A DNA stretch of 64,000 nucleotides from Cellvibrionales bacterium (GCA_024639455.1 JAHEIH010000001.1:62001-126000); one strand, 5' to 3'; numbered from the stretch's first letter, positions 40,360-49,753 are shown. Numbers and translations: made by a program. Notes: generated by a model from the sequence alone, not told the origin.

Positions 40360-41064
40360 ATGAGTGAACAAGCATTTCCGGTGTTAACCATTGATGGTCC
40401 CGGCGGCTCGGGTAAAGGAACTATTGCACAAAAGGTGGCTGAACATTTGGGTTGGCACTTTTTAGACAGTGGTGCGCTTTATCGACTATTGGCATTGGCG
40501 GCCATCAATCATAGCGTAGCGTTAGATAATGAAGAGAGTTTGGCTATTTTGGCAGCCCATCTCGATATCGAATTTATCGTGATCGCAGGTCAAGAGCCTA
40601 AAGTGATGCTGGAAGGCATTGATGTGTCGCTTGATATCCGTCTGCCTGAAGCCGGTGAGGCCGCCTCTAAGGTCGCAGCGCTACCCTCGGTGCGCGACGC
40701 GCTGCTGTCTCGTCAGCGTGAATTTCAAAAAGCACCTGGTCTGGTAGCGGATGGTCGAGATATGGGGACAGTCGTTTTCCCTGAAGCTACGCTGAAGGTT
40801 TATCTCACCGCCAGTGTCGAGGAGAGAGCGCAAAGACGCTATAAGCAGTTGAAAGAGAAGGGCCAAAATGTTAATCTCTCGACCCTTTTGGATGACATCC
40901 AGGCCCGTGACGACCGTGATATGAATCGTGCGGTTGCACCGTTGCGTCCAGCTGAGGATGCGGAAATCATTGATAGCTCGCATATGTCTATCGATGAGGT
41001 TTTCGATAATGTACTCGTATTGCTCGATAATTGCGGCATGATCGCTGCAAATAGACGCAATTAA
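40360..41064 (+). CDS. cmk: Cytidylate kinase
   Basis: Phosphorylates CMP and dCMP. The 234-residue protein begins with P-loop [21 protein letters not shown] and has [31 protein letters not shown] and the LID-region [15 protein letters not shown]. It lies between aroA and rpsA as in many gammaproteobacteria; a 119-base leader separates it from rpsA. Confidence 0.96.
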   Translation: MSEQAFPVLTIDGPGGSGKGTIAQKVAEHLGWHFLDSGALYRLLALAAINHSVALDNEESLAILAAHLDIEFIVIAGQEPKVMLEGIDVSLDIRLPEAGEAASKVAALPSVRDALLSRQREFQKAPGLVADGRDMGTVVFPEATLKVYLTASVEERAQRRYKQLKEKGQNVNLSTLLDDIQARDDRDMNRAVAPLRPAEDAEIIDSSHMSIDEVFDNVLVLLDNCGMIAANRRN

Positions 41065-41111
41065 TTTGGTTTTTTTGTCCGCGGCGGCGACCAGCTCAGT
41101 CGTGGCGGATG

Positions 41112-41128
41112 GTGTACAACATGTACAC
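41112..41128. repeat. Short inverted repeat GTGTAC-N5-GTACAC in the rpsA leader
   Basis: GTGTAC (41112-41117) and GTACAC (41123-41128) form an inverted repeat around AACAT, and both contain TGTACA. It lies between cmk and rpsA, 56 bases before the rpsA start, where S1 autoregulation acts in E. coli. It could be a protein-binding site or a small hairpin. Confidence 0.4.
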
Positions 41129-41183
41129 GCACTGTGAATTGACCCGTATTGCTGGTGATACGGTTTATTAAAGGTACTGACTA

Positions 41184-42848
41184 ATGAGCGAGAATTTCGC
41201 TGAACTATTTGAAGAAAGTTTGAAAACCATCGACATGCAACCCGGTGCAATTGTTACTGGTGTTGTTATCGATATTGATTCTGATTGGGTTACTGTTCAC
41301 GCAGGTCTGAAATCTGAAGGCGTTATACCCAAGAGCCAATTCGTTGACGAGAATGGCCAGTTGAGCCTGGAAATCGGTGACGAAGTTCAAGTTGCTCTGG
41401 AAAGCGTTGAAGACGGCTTTGGCGAAACTCGCCTGTCGCGTGAAAAAGCTAAGCGTGCCGAGTCTTGGAAAGACTTGGAGAAAGCGTTTGAATCAGACGA
41501 AGTGGTTAAAGGTGTTATCAACGGTAAAGTCAAAGGTGGCTTCACTGTTGAGCTGAACGGTATCCGTGCCTTCTTGCCCGGCTCATTGGTTGACGTACGT
41601 CCAGTGCGTGAAACAACTCACCTCGAAGGTAAAGAGTTGGAATTCCGTGTAATCAAGCTAGACCAGAAACGCAACAACGTGGTTGTATCACGTCGCGCTG
41701 TGATGGAAGCAGCTAACACCGAAGAGCGTGATGCTCTGTTGGCTACCTTGGCTGAAGGTGCTTCGGTTAAAGGTATCGTTAAGAACCTGACCGACTACGG
41801 CGCGTTCGTTGACCTGGGTGGTGTAGATGGTCTGTTGCACATTACCGACATGGCTTGGAAACGCATCAAACACCCCAGCGAAATCGTTAACGTTGGTGAC
41901 GAAATCGATGTTAAGGTCCTGAAATTCGATCGCGATCGCAACCGCGTATCACTCGGCTTGAAACAGCTAGGTGAAGATCCATGGGTAGCTATCACTAAGC
42001 GTTACCCCGAAGGTGCTCGCACTACGGCTAAAGTGACCAATCTAACTGACTACGGTTGCTTCGCGGAAATCGAAGAAGGCGTTGAAGGTCTGGTACACGT
42101 GTCTGAAATGGATTGGACTAACAAGAACGTACACCCCTCTAAAGTTGTTCAATTGGGCGACGAAGTAGAAGTGATGGTTCTGGATATCGATGAAGAGCGT
42201 CGTCGTATTTCACTGGGTATTAAGCAGTGTCAACAGAACCCTTGGGATGCTTTCGGTGAGCAACAAGCTAAAGGTGACAAGATCTCAGGCGCTATCAAGT
42301 CAATCACTGACTTCGGTATCTTCATTGGCCTCGACGGCAATATCGATGGTCTGGTTCACTTGTCAGACATTTCTTGGAACGAAACGGGTGAAGAAGCCGT
42401 TCGTAACTACAAGAAAGGCGATATGATTGAAACCGTTATCCTGTCAATTGATCCCGAGCGTGAGCGCATCTCACTGGGTATCAAGCAGTTGGAAAACGAC
42501 CCCTTCAGCAACTTCGTCGCTGAGTTCGACAAAGGCGCTATCGTAAAAGGTACCGTTAAAGAAGTTGACGCAAAAGCTGCAGTGATTACACTGGCAGATG
42601 ACGTTGAAGGTACGTTGAAAGCCTCTGAAATCAGCCGTGAGCGTGTTGAAGATGCACGTAACGCGCTGAAAGAAGGTGAAGAAGTTGAGTGCAAGATCGT
42701 AAACGTTGATCGCAAAAATCGCGCAATCGGCCTGTCAATCAAGGCAAAAGATATCGCTGAAGAGAAAGACGCTTACAAAGCGCTACAGCAAGAAGCAGCC
42801 CCCGCCACCACATTGGGCGACCTGCTGAAGGCTGAGATGGATAAGTAA
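41184..42848 (+). CDS. rpsA: 30S ribosomal protein S1
   Basis: RNA-binding protein that brings mRNA to the 30S subunit. The 554 residues contain six S1 domains, the normal number; repeats are recognisable by segments such as [60 protein letters not shown] and [21 protein letters not shown]. An AAAGGTAC site precedes the ATG. Codon use is strongly biased, as expected for an abundant protein. A terminator-like hairpin follows before ihfB. Confidence 0.98.
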   Translation: MSENFAELFEESLKTIDMQPGAIVTGVVIDIDSDWVTVHAGLKSEGVIPKSQFVDENGQLSLEIGDEVQVALESVEDGFGETRLSREKAKRAESWKDLEKAFESDEVVKGVINGKVKGGFTVELNGIRAFLPGSLVDVRPVRETTHLEGKELEFRVIKLDQKRNNVVVSRRAVMEAANTEERDALLATLAEGASVKGIVKNLTDYGAFVDLGGVDGLLHITDMAWKRIKHPSEIVNVGDEIDVKVLKFDRDRNRVSLGLKQLGEDPWVAITKRYPEGARTTAKVTNLTDYGCFAEIEEGVEGLVHVSEMDWTNKNVHPSKVVQLGDEVEVMVLDIDEERRRISLGIKQCQQNPWDAFGEQQAKGDKISGAIKSITDFGIFIGLDGNIDGLVHLSDISWNETGEEAVRNYKKGDMIETVILSIDPERERISLGIKQLENDPFSNFVAEFDKGAIVKGTVKEVDAKAAVITLADDVEGTLKASEISRERVEDARNALKEGEEVECKIVNVDRKNRAIGLSIKAKDIAEEKDAYKALQQEAAPATTLGDLLKAEMDK

Positions 42849-42860
42849 TTATCTGTCATA

Positions 42861-42884
42861 CCGGGGCCTCAGGGTCCCGGTTTT
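42861..42884 (+). terminator. Hairpin with T-run between rpsA and ihfB
   Basis: An 8-bp stem CCGGGGCC/GGTCCCGG (one G-T pair) with TCAG loop is followed by TTTT. It can end most rpsA transcripts while letting some continue into ihfB, 16 bases beyond. Confidence 0.8.
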
Positions 42885-42900
42885 ACTTGAGGTTGATAAC

Positions 42901-43197
42901 ATGACTAAATCAGAGCTAATTGAAAGAATCGCATCCCGTCAGTTGCAATTGTCAACGAAGGACGTTGAGCTGGCTGTGAAGTCGCTGATTGAACAGATGT
43001 CTGAAGCTTTGTCCTCAGGTGACCGCATTGAAATTCGAGGTTTCGGCAGTTTTTCATTGCACTTCCGCGAACCACGTCGTGGTCGCAATCCCAAAACCGG
43101 AGAAGCTGTTCAGCTCGAAAGTAAGCATGTTCCTCACTTCAAGCCCGGTAAAGAACTTCGCGATCGCGTCAACGCGAGCATGCAATCTGACGACTAG
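42901..43197 (+). CDS. ihfB: Integration host factor, beta subunit
   Basis: DNA-bending protein; pairs with IhfA. The 98-residue protein has the HU/IHF fold with the arm motif [17 protein letters not shown] and [17 protein letters not shown], typical of IhfB. A GAGGTTGATAAC leader precedes the ATG. Location directly after rpsA is conserved in gammaproteobacteria. Confidence 0.96.
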   Translation: MTKSELIERIASRQLQLSTKDVELAVKSLIEQMSEALSSGDRIEIRGFGSFSLHFREPRRGRNPKTGEAVQLESKHVPHFKPGKELRDRVNASMQSDD

Positions 43198-43199
43198 CG

Positions 43200-43604
43200 A
43201 TGGCGCTAGTTCACGTCGCTGTCGGCGTTATTGTCGACGAGCAATTCAACATTCTTCTAAGTCAGCGCCCAGACCACGTTCATCAAGGTGGTAAGTGGGA
43301 ATTTCCTGGCGGTAAGGTCGAGCAGGGCGAATCCGTAGTACAAGCACTTGATCGCGAATTACACGAAGAACTTGGCATTCGTGTTACCTCATGTTATCCG
43401 CTTTGCCAGATTAGTCACGACTACGGTGATAAACAGGTCTTGCTCGACGCCTATGTGGTCGATAAATTTACAGGACAACCGGTTGGAAAAGAACAGCAAC
43501 CGGTTGCATGGCATGCCATTAATCAATTAGGATATGTGGACTTTCCTGCGGCAAATCTAGCAATATGTCGTGCCATAACCGAAAGGTTTAACAAAAACGA
43601 GTAA
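43200..43604 (+). CDS. mutT: Nudix hydrolase, MutT (8-oxo-dGTP diphosphatase)
   Basis: Removes oxidised GTP forms from the nucleotide pool. The 134-residue protein has a full Nudix box: GGKVEQGESVVQAL then DRELHEELGI, fitting G-x5-E-x7-REUxEExGU. It opens VHVAVGVIVDEQFNILLSQRP, close to MutT. It starts 2 bases after the ihfB stop and ends 9 bases before the LacI gene, so it appears co-transcribed with ihfB. Confidence 0.92.
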   Translation: MALVHVAVGVIVDEQFNILLSQRPDHVHQGGKWEFPGGKVEQGESVVQALDRELHEELGIRVTSCYPLCQISHDYGDKQVLLDAYVVDKFTGQPVGKEQQPVAWHAINQLGYVDFPAANLAICRAITERFNKNE

Positions 43605-43613
43605 GTCCACAGC

Positions 43614-44639
43614 ATGACTAAAACCATTGATAGGCCAAAGATCACTAAAATGTCTGATCTTGCGCTGATCGCGGGCGTTTCAAAATCAACCGTTTCTCGC
43701 GCTCTTGCAGGTAATGAACTGGTTAACAAAGAAACTCGCGATCGCATAGCTGCACTGGCACGCGAACACAATTACCGTATTAATACTAAGGCGCGTAACT
43801 TCCGCACGAAGCAGAGTTTGACGATTGGCCTGATGGTGCCTTCTAGTCAAAGCAAGTGGCAGATTAACGACCCTTTCTTTCTCGAATTGCTTGGATCAAT
43901 CGCTATTGCGCTCAATGAACGAGGCCACGAGCTGTTGTTGTCGTCAGCTAAGTTGAGTGCAGAGCACGGTATCGACGAGTTGGTCTCACAGAGCCACTGC
44001 GATGGATTAATTTTTATCGGTCAGGCAGATATACATCAGCAACTTAATGATCTGGCCAGTTTCAACCACGCCATGGTGGTGTGGGGTGGCAAACTCGACG
44101 ACCAAAAATATGTCACCGTCGGAGGCGATAACTTTAAAGGCGGCTATGAGGCGACCAAGCACTTGTTGAGCTTGGGCCGTCAGCGTGTTGCTTTATTAGG
44201 TGACAACACCACCGTTGAGGGTTCCATGCGTTTCGCTGGCTACCGCCTGGCGCTCGAAGAAGCGGGTATTGCTTTTGACGAATTGCTTTGTATCCGGCCT
44301 GAAGCGGTTAAAAATGGCGGCATGAAAGCCGTTCAAAAATGCTACGACAGTGGTATTCGCTTTGATGCGCTGTTTGCTTTCAGTGATATCTTGGCCATGG
44401 CTGTAATCCGTGCCCTCACACCAAGGGGTGTGAGTATTCCTGATGACGTTGCTGTCGTAGGGTACGACGATATTGCTTTGGCGGGTTACTATCTGCCGCC
44501 CATTACATCGATTCGTCAGGATCGTGAACTCGGTGGGCAGTTGCTGGTTGAAAAACTCCTCGCCCTACTCGACGGTGAACAAGTTGCCTCTAGTTTATTA
44601 GAGACGACCTTGGTCGTTCGCCAATCAAGCGTTAAATAA
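43614..44639 (+). CDS. LacI family transcriptional regulator
   Basis: A 341-residue sugar-responsive repressor. The N-terminal helix-turn-helix reads KMSDLALIAGVSKSTVSRALAG and the hinge VNKETRDRIAALAREHNY, followed by a periplasmic-binding-like ligand domain (GLMVPSSQSK to TLVVRQSS). The ROK kinase gene begins 25 bases downstream, so a sugar that this kinase handles, possibly fructose, is the likely effector. I see no clear palindromic operator in the short gaps. Its position directly behind mutT is unusual. Confidence 0.9.
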   Translation: MTKTIDRPKITKMSDLALIAGVSKSTVSRALAGNELVNKETRDRIAALAREHNYRINTKARNFRTKQSLTIGLMVPSSQSKWQINDPFFLELLGSIAIALNERGHELLLSSAKLSAEHGIDELVSQSHCDGLIFIGQADIHQQLNDLASFNHAMVVWGGKLDDQKYVTVGGDNFKGGYEATKHLLSLGRQRVALLGDNTTVEGSMRFAGYRLALEEAGIAFDELLCIRPEAVKNGGMKAVQKCYDSGIRFDALFAFSDILAMAVIRALTPRGVSIPDDVAVVGYDDIALAGYYLPPITSIRQDRELGGQLLVEKLLALLDGEQVASSLLETTLVVRQSSVK

Positions 44640-44664
44640 CAGTAATTTTTTTGAAGGTAAAGCT

Positions 44665-45558
44665 ATGTTCGGTGCGATTGAAGCCGGTGGTACCAAGTTT
44701 AACTGCGCCTTGGCAAATGCCAACGGTGAGGTGGTGGCCAAAACACAATTTCCCACCCGGGATCCCGAAACAACGATGATCGATGTGGTGGAGTTTTTTA
44801 CCCACACACAGCAGACGCACGGCACCATGCAGGGCATGGGTATTGGCAGTTTCGGGCCGATTAATATCGACCTCAAAAGCGAACATTATGGACGGTTTTT
44901 AAAAACGCCTAAGCCCGGTTGGAGTCACTTCGATTTTTTAGCCACGCTTCAGCAGTCATTTGATGTGCCTATATTCGTTGAGACTGATGTTAATACTGCT
45001 GTCCTGGCTGAGCATTCCAATGGCGCAGGTGCAGGATGCGACAACGTGGTGTATGTCACCATCGGCACCGGTGTCGGTGGCGGGATCATCAGTGATGGCC
45101 GCTTGGTGAAAGGAGGCATTCACCCCGAGGTTGGCCACATGCTTTTACCTCGTCACCCTGACGATCATGAATTTCCTGGTGCTTGCCCGTTTCACGGTGG
45201 TTGTTTAGAAGGATTGGCGGCAGGCCCTTCCATGAAAGCGCGCTGGGGAGTGCCCTCCGAGACATTGGGTGATGACCACATTGCTTGGGATATCCAAGCC
45301 TATTACTTGGCCGCTATGTGTATTAACTTGACCTCGACGCTATCGCCACAAAAAATCATTTTGGGCGGCGGTGTTAGCCAAAAGCCCGGTCTGATTGATC
45401 GCGTTGCTGCACAGTTTGAATCCCTTTGGGGGGACTACTTGCCACTGCCTGGGAGTGGTCGCGTGAGTGACTACATTGTTTTGCCCCAATTAGCTCCGGA
45501 AGCAGGCTTGGTCGGCGCGATTATGTTGGCTCAGCAAGCCGGACAGTCCCCGCGTTAA
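44665..45558 (+). CDS. ROK family fructokinase-like sugar kinase
   Basis: Phosphorylates a sugar, probably fructose or another hexose, with ATP. The 297-residue protein has the ATP loop GAIEAGGTKFNCAL, the ROK signature TIGTGVGGGIISDGRLVKGG, the catalytic Asp in ETDVNTAVLAE, and a zinc site in HPEVGHMLLPRHPDDHEFPG (His) plus CPFHGGCLEG (Cys/His/Cys). These match the fructokinase (ScrK/GmuE) branch. It is paired with the LacI regulator. The fructose-6-phosphate formed could enter the pathway through Pgi at the left end. Confidence 0.88.
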   Translation: MFGAIEAGGTKFNCALANANGEVVAKTQFPTRDPETTMIDVVEFFTHTQQTHGTMQGMGIGSFGPINIDLKSEHYGRFLKTPKPGWSHFDFLATLQQSFDVPIFVETDVNTAVLAEHSNGAGAGCDNVVYVTIGTGVGGGIISDGRLVKGGIHPEVGHMLLPRHPDDHEFPGACPFHGGCLEGLAAGPSMKARWGVPSETLGDDHIAWDIQAYYLAAMCINLTSTLSPQKIILGGGVSQKPGLIDRVAAQFESLWGDYLPLPGSGRVSDYIVLPQLAPEAGLVGAIMLAQQAGQSPR

Positions 45559-45612
45559 AGTTTTAGTCTCACCCGGTCGATATATCGATGACTCGTGGAA
45601 ATGGAGTCGTTG

Positions 45613-45909
45613 ATGTTACGGCGTGCTGTACTCTTTTTACTGATCGTTTTCTTACTGCCCGCGTGTAGTGGCGGCGATCAGTTGTATTGCTCGCGTTATC
45701 AGTATCTTTACAACCAATTGTTAGAAGACGACGCCCCGCCAGAAAAAATTCTCCGCCTTGCCATAGCCAAAGATCGTCGCGATCCAACTAAGGATCAAAA
45801 CGAACTAGATTTTATGGAACAGGTTTTGGATGACTTTAGCGCAGAGTTAAAGCCCGCCGACCAAAGTCCCAAAGATTTTTGTTTGAAGAATAAGCGTTTT
45901 AAACATTAA
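45613..45909 (+). CDS. Small putative lipoprotein
   Basis: The ATG at 45613 has a GGAG site 6 bases upstream and yields 98 residues. MLRRAVLFLLIVFLLPAC is a signal peptide ending in a lipobox (LPAC), so the mature protein should be lipid-anchored. The rest is hydrophilic and acidic, with two further Cys (QLYCSRYQY and DFCLKNK) that could form a disulfide. I recognise no family. Confidence 0.65.
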   Translation: MLRRAVLFLLIVFLLPACSGGDQLYCSRYQYLYNQLLEDDAPPEKILRLAIAKDRRDPTKDQNELDFMEQVLDDFSAELKPADQSPKDFCLKNKRFKH

Positions 45910-45917
45910 AGGTGTGC

Positions 45918-47138
45918 TTATTGCAGAAGGCGGGGAAGTCTGGATGGGTCAAAGGGCCGCTGCGCGATAACTGCTAAGTTGCGAGGTGTCAGACTTTTGT
46001 CGCAGAACGCCACAATGTTAGTGCGATAGCCACACTCTTCGGCGTAACACGCCAAATCCAGCACAACAAAGTATTCTAAATAACGTTTTAATCCCTGACG
46101 AATAATGCCGAGTCGTTCACTCATGGCAAAATCTCGCTCGCCTTGAATAAGGTAGAGTTCGACCTGATCTTCTGCGTCAAATACTAAACCATGTAGTGTT
46201 GCCGCCCATTCAAAAAACTGTCGTGGGTCTTGCTTTAAAAGGCTCTTACTGACCGAACGCAATGGACGATATTGCGGGTCATCAGTGGCCTCTGCACGCC
46301 ATCGGTCATAAGCAAGTCGCCAAATTTGTTCAGTGCGACGATTCCTTAGCGCCTGTTGCCCACCCGTGACTGTTTCAAGTAGGGGGATTCTCAGTTCTTT
46401 GGCGTTGAGCTGAAGATCTGATTGCTTAGCCGCCTCGGATAATTGGCATATATCGCTTGCGCCCAGATGGTAGCAACAGGGAGATATACAAACTTGCTCA
46501 GCGACACCGATGGTTTGCTGCCATAGGCTGCGATGCAGTTCACCACAGGCGTGTAAAGCCACGTGACGCTCGTTGGCAAGCACATCGTTAGCGACCGGTT
46601 GGAGTGCGTCGCAACGGTGGAAAGCGACAGGGAGATCGTACTGGTCAACCCGTTGAGCACCCTCTTCACAAAGTGTTTGGTCAATGTCTATGCAGTCTAC
46701 TTGGCAGCCTTGATGGCTAGCTAGATAGGCGGCCAGATAGCCCTTTCCACCACACCAATCAGTGCACGTTAGCACGGCAGGTAGGTGTTGAGTCACTTGG
46801 TGAAATGCTTGTATTTGCAGCCATTTACGACCGCCTATACCGATGCTCATAGCGTCGTGTTGGTGGTCAAATTGAGGGGTGAATGACATGGGTTGCCACT
46901 GACGTAATACCTCAAATAGCGACGGAAGCTGATGTGCTAGCCAGGTCTCGCTGTGACAACTATCACTCAACATGGCATCGACTTCGGCTTGAGAAAGCGA
47001 CAGTAAGGCATCTTGCATGGCGGGTTCGCGCGCTCCCCACGGTGCCTCTCGCAATAAGAAGGGTTCTGGCTCCCACAAATAGCGGTGCTGTTGCAATGTG
47101 GTGGCGAGTATTTGCAGTGAATGTGCTAGCGCTGTCAC
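45918..47138 (-). CDS. SAM-dependent methyltransferase (Methyltransf_32-like)
   Basis: A 406-residue protein with a class I SAM-binding motif in the middle (TDWCGGKGYLAAYLASH then CQVDCIDID) and VALHACGELHRSLW plus CISPCCYHL, typical of the Methyltransf_32 group. The substrate is unknown. It is on the opposite strand to fliE; in pseudomonads fleQ/fleSR would usually lie here. There is no sign of a signal peptide. Confidence 0.8.
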   Translation of the reverse strand: MTALAHSLQILATTLQQHRYLWEPEPFLLREAPWGAREPAMQDALLSLSQAEVDAMLSDSCHSETWLAHQLPSLFEVLRQWQPMSFTPQFDHQHDAMSIGIGGRKWLQIQAFHQVTQHLPAVLTCTDWCGGKGYLAAYLASHQGCQVDCIDIDQTLCEEGAQRVDQYDLPVAFHRCDALQPVANDVLANERHVALHACGELHRSLWQQTIGVAEQVCISPCCYHLGASDICQLSEAAKQSDLQLNAKELRIPLLETVTGGQQALRNRRTEQIWRLAYDRWRAEATDDPQYRPLRSVSKSLLKQDPRQFFEWAATLHGLVFDAEDQVELYLIQGERDFAMSERLGIIRQGLKRYLEYFVVLDLACYAEECGYRTNIVAFCDKSLTPRNLAVIAQRPFDPSRLPRLLQ

Positions 47139-47288
47139 GCGATGTCCTTAGTCAAATTTTCGGCATGTGCTTGTGCGCACCACCGAATACGCTTCATAAA
47201 TGCCCATTCCTCAAGGCTTTAAGAATTCTGGTCTAATTTATGCTAATAACCACGTATAACGGCGTTTAATAGTTTTTAGGAGTGTGTC

Positions 47289-47639
47289 GTGGTTACCAAT
47301 CGTGTGGATATTAACCAAGTTCTTATGCAAATGCGCGCGCTTAAAGCGGAGACGCAAGGCATTCCTGTCGGCGGTGCAGACTTCAATCCAGCGCAGGGTA
47401 TCAATCCTGCAGAGAAAAGCAATTTTAGCGACATGATGGTCAAGGCTATTGATACCGTCAATGACAATCAAAAAGCCGCCTCTCAATTAGCTACTCGATT
47501 TGAAATGGGTGATCCCAACGTTGGCATTACCGAGGTGATGATTGCCTCACAAAAAGCCAGTGTCTCCTATGAAGCGCTCACTCAGGTGAGAAACAAGCTA
47601 GTAAAGGCCTACGAAGATATTATGAATATGCCGGTGTAA
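47289..47639 (+). CDS. fliE: Flagellar hook-basal body protein FliE
   Basis: Rod-base adaptor between the MS ring and the rod. The 116-residue product starts at a GTG (47289) with AGGAG 6 bases upstream. C-terminal FliE motif VGITEVMIASQKASVSYEALTQVRNKLVKAYEDIMNMPV is visible in two parts (MIASQKASVSYEAL and NKLVKAYEDIMNMPV). It is intact. fliF follows after 11 bases. Confidence 0.95.
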   Translation: MVTNRVDINQVLMQMRALKAETQGIPVGGADFNPAQGINPAEKSNFSDMMVKAIDTVNDNQKAASQLATRFEMGDPNVGITEVMIASQKASVSYEALTQVRNKLVKAYEDIMNMPV

Positions 47640-47650
47640 GGAGTTAAGTC

Positions 47651-49312
47651 ATGGCGGATACAGCAATCGAAGCAACCCCGGCGAAACGATCTTTTGGAAA
47701 TGCCTTTATTGAGGGGTTTGAAGGTCTTGGTATTTTGCGTCAAATGGGTTTGATGATCGGTTTGGCGGCCAGTGTTGCGATGGGCTTTGCACTGGTTCTC
47801 TGGATTCAGGGTGAAGACTATAAACCACTCTACGGCAGTTTAGAAAACCTCGATGCCCCCGAGGTCGTTCGCATCTTAGAGAGCAATACCATTCCCTATA
47901 AAATTGATCAAAACAGTGGTTCGTTATTGGTCGCTAGCGACGATATTCACTCTGCGCGTCTGAAATTATCTGAGGCAGGGGTTCAAGTGGGTAACGGACG
48001 AGGTTTTGAACTACTCGATCAAGAGCAGCCATTAGGTACCAGTCAGTTTATGGAACAGACGCGTTTTCGTCGCGGTTTGGAAGGCGAATTGTCTCGAACG
48101 ATTACTTCGATTAATTCCGTACGCAGTGCGCGAATACACTTGGCTATTCCTAAATCCACAGTATTTATTCGCGATCCCCGCCGTCCAAGTGCCTCGGTAT
48201 TCCTCGAATTGTATGCCGGCCGCAGCATGTTACCTGAGCAAGTTATGGCGATTGGTAATCTGGTGGCTTCAAGCGTTCCAGAGTTGGAGTTGAAAGATGT
48301 CACAGTGGTCGACCAACGCGGTAATTTATTGTCAAACTTTACCCGTGACAGTGAATTGGACGCGGCTAACAAGCAATTGGACTACCAGCGCAAGTTGGAG
48401 GAGCGTTTGACTCGCCGTATTCACGGCATACTGGAACCGATGTTAGGAGAAGGGCGCTTCCGCGCTGAGGTTGCGGCAGATATCGATTTCACCGCGGTCG
48501 AACAAACGCAAGAAATGTACAACCCCGAAGCCACGGTCATTCGCAGTGAGCAAATTTCTGAAGAGCGCAATCTCAATGGTTTGGAAATAGGCGGCGTCCC
48601 CGGTGCGTTGGCTAACCAGCCAAGCCCTGATGGTAACCCTGCCACCGCGACTGGCAGCAATGGCGCAGGTGAGAAATCAATGCAGGCTACCCGTAACTAC
48701 GAGGTAGATCGCACGATCGCCCATACTCGTCATCAAGTAGGCAAGATAACTCGCTTAACGGTGGCCGTAGCAGTTGACGATCATCGCGCGGCGGGCGTTG
48801 ATGGTGTGCCTGGTGAGGTTACCGCGTGGACTGAAGACGACTTAGAGCGGATACGCACTCTGGTGAGCAACGCTGTAGGATCTGACCAAGGCCGCGGCGA
48901 TGTGGTCAATGTGATTAATAAGCGATTTATCGAACCTGAGACCTACGTCGCAGAAGACATTCCCTTTTACGAACAGGATTGGTTTAACAAATACGCCAAG
49001 CTGGGTGCCTCGGTGTTGGTCATGATCGTGTTGGTGCTCGGTGTGTTGCGTCCAATGTTTACAGGTATTACCGCCGCCGGAACTAAAAACAAAGAGAGTG
49101 AAACGGTCTCTGAGTTCGGCGGTCTTGATATGTATGGTAGTTCGCCTAATTACGGCGATACCAAGGTAAGTCTGAGTGGTGGTGATAGTGTGATGCTTCC
49201 CAGTGGTAACGAAGGTTACGAGCAGCAACTTTTGGCTATACGTGGTCTCGTCGCCGAGGATTCAGGTCGTGTAGCACAAGTGATTAAACAGTGGATTAGT
49301 CAAGATGAGTGA
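47651..49312 (+). CDS. fliF: Flagellar MS-ring protein FliF
   Basis: Builds the MS ring in the inner membrane and the seat for the C ring. The 553-residue protein has both membrane helices (about 30-52, GLMIGLAASVAMGFALVLWI; and about 445-465, LGASVLVMIVLVLGVLRPMF), the ring-building motif region LDAPEVVRILESNTIPYKI, and a complete C terminus with the FliG-binding helix GRVAQVIKQWISQ. It overlaps the start of fliG by 8 bases. Apart from its broken neighbour it looks functional. Confidence 0.95.
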   Translation: MADTAIEATPAKRSFGNAFIEGFEGLGILRQMGLMIGLAASVAMGFALVLWIQGEDYKPLYGSLENLDAPEVVRILESNTIPYKIDQNSGSLLVASDDIHSARLKLSEAGVQVGNGRGFELLDQEQPLGTSQFMEQTRFRRGLEGELSRTITSINSVRSARIHLAIPKSTVFIRDPRRPSASVFLELYAGRSMLPEQVMAIGNLVASSVPELELKDVTVVDQRGNLLSNFTRDSELDAANKQLDYQRKLEERLTRRIHGILEPMLGEGRFRAEVAADIDFTAVEQTQEMYNPEATVIRSEQISEERNLNGLEIGGVPGALANQPSPDGNPATATGSNGAGEKSMQATRNYEVDRTIAHTRHQVGKITRLTVAVAVDDHRAAGVDGVPGEVTAWTEDDLERIRTLVSNAVGSDQGRGDVVNVINKRFIEPETYVAEDIPFYEQDWFNKYAKLGASVLVMIVLVLGVLRPMFTGITAAGTKNKESETVSEFGGLDMYGSSPNYGDTKVSLSGGDSVMLPSGNEGYEQQLLAIRGLVAEDSGRVAQVIKQWISQDE

Positions 49313-49628
49313 TAATAAACCCGCACCCCCCATGTCCAAACTTGACAGTGCAGCGGTACTGTTGATGAGTCTGGGTGAGGCTGATGCGGCGGCCATTTTA
49401 AAGCATATGGGGCCCAAAGAAGTACAACGTGTCGGTGCGGCGATGGCCAATTTGGGTAACGTGTCTCAGCAGCAGGTTGAAAATGTGGTACAAACCTTTG
49501 CCTCTGATGTGGGGACGTTAACCGGTCTAGGCATGGGCGCGCCGGTATTGTCCAGCCTGTTGCCACGCCAGTTAGCGATGAGAGCTCATCGGTGGGGCAA
49601 AATTATCGTAGTTGGGTGGATGAAGTGA
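49305..49628 (+). pseudogene. fliG: Truncated fliG, 5' end only, fused to foreign 3' sequence
   Basis: The first 79 codons are a clear FliG N terminus: KLDSAAVLLMSLGEADAAAIL, KHMGPKEVQRVGAAMA and the GTLTGLGMGA segment. Normal FliG has about 330-340 residues with three armadillo-like domains; here homology ends near 49541, where family members go on with a D-x-Y-I segment. The remaining 28 codons (PVLSSLLPRQLAMRAHRWG...) are an out-of-frame reading of another gene, ending at 49628. The middle and C-terminal FliG domains are missing; the space before parA (182 bases) cannot hold them. It cannot make a working rotor switch. Confidence 0.88.
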
Positions 49629-49753
49629 GCGAAGCGCTTGGCCGTATTCGCTCTGAAGCGCCAACACAACAAACGGTGATCACTCCACCAGAGGGCGTCG
49701 ATATTGTGAGGACGAAAGACGGAGGTATTTTGATTACACGGGAAGAGCAATAG
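49541..49753 (+). pseudogene. 3' remnant of the gene that preceded parA (probably motD)
   Basis: In the frame +2 to the fliG fragment, 70 codons run to a TAG at 49751-49753: AGIVQPVATPVSDESSSVGQ, NYRSWVDEVSEALGRIRSE and a final PPEGVDIVRTKDGGILITR-like tail. This reads as real C-terminal protein sequence with no start of its own. In pseudomonads the gene just before this parA is motD, whose product has an OmpA-like domain and a variable tail. I infer that this is the motD tail; the OmpA domain itself is absent, so identity is by position, not by sequence. Confidence 0.6.

Noticed and set aside
41065-41183. Sigma-70 promoter TTGACC (41139) before rpsA
   Set aside because: No acceptable -10 lies at 15-19 bases, and the start would fall on the ribosome site.
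47139-47288. Sigma-54 or sigma-28 promoter before fliE
   Set aside because: A GGCAT...TGTGC stretch near 47162 lacks the correct GG-N10-GC spacing, and no TAAAG...GCCGATAA pattern is present.
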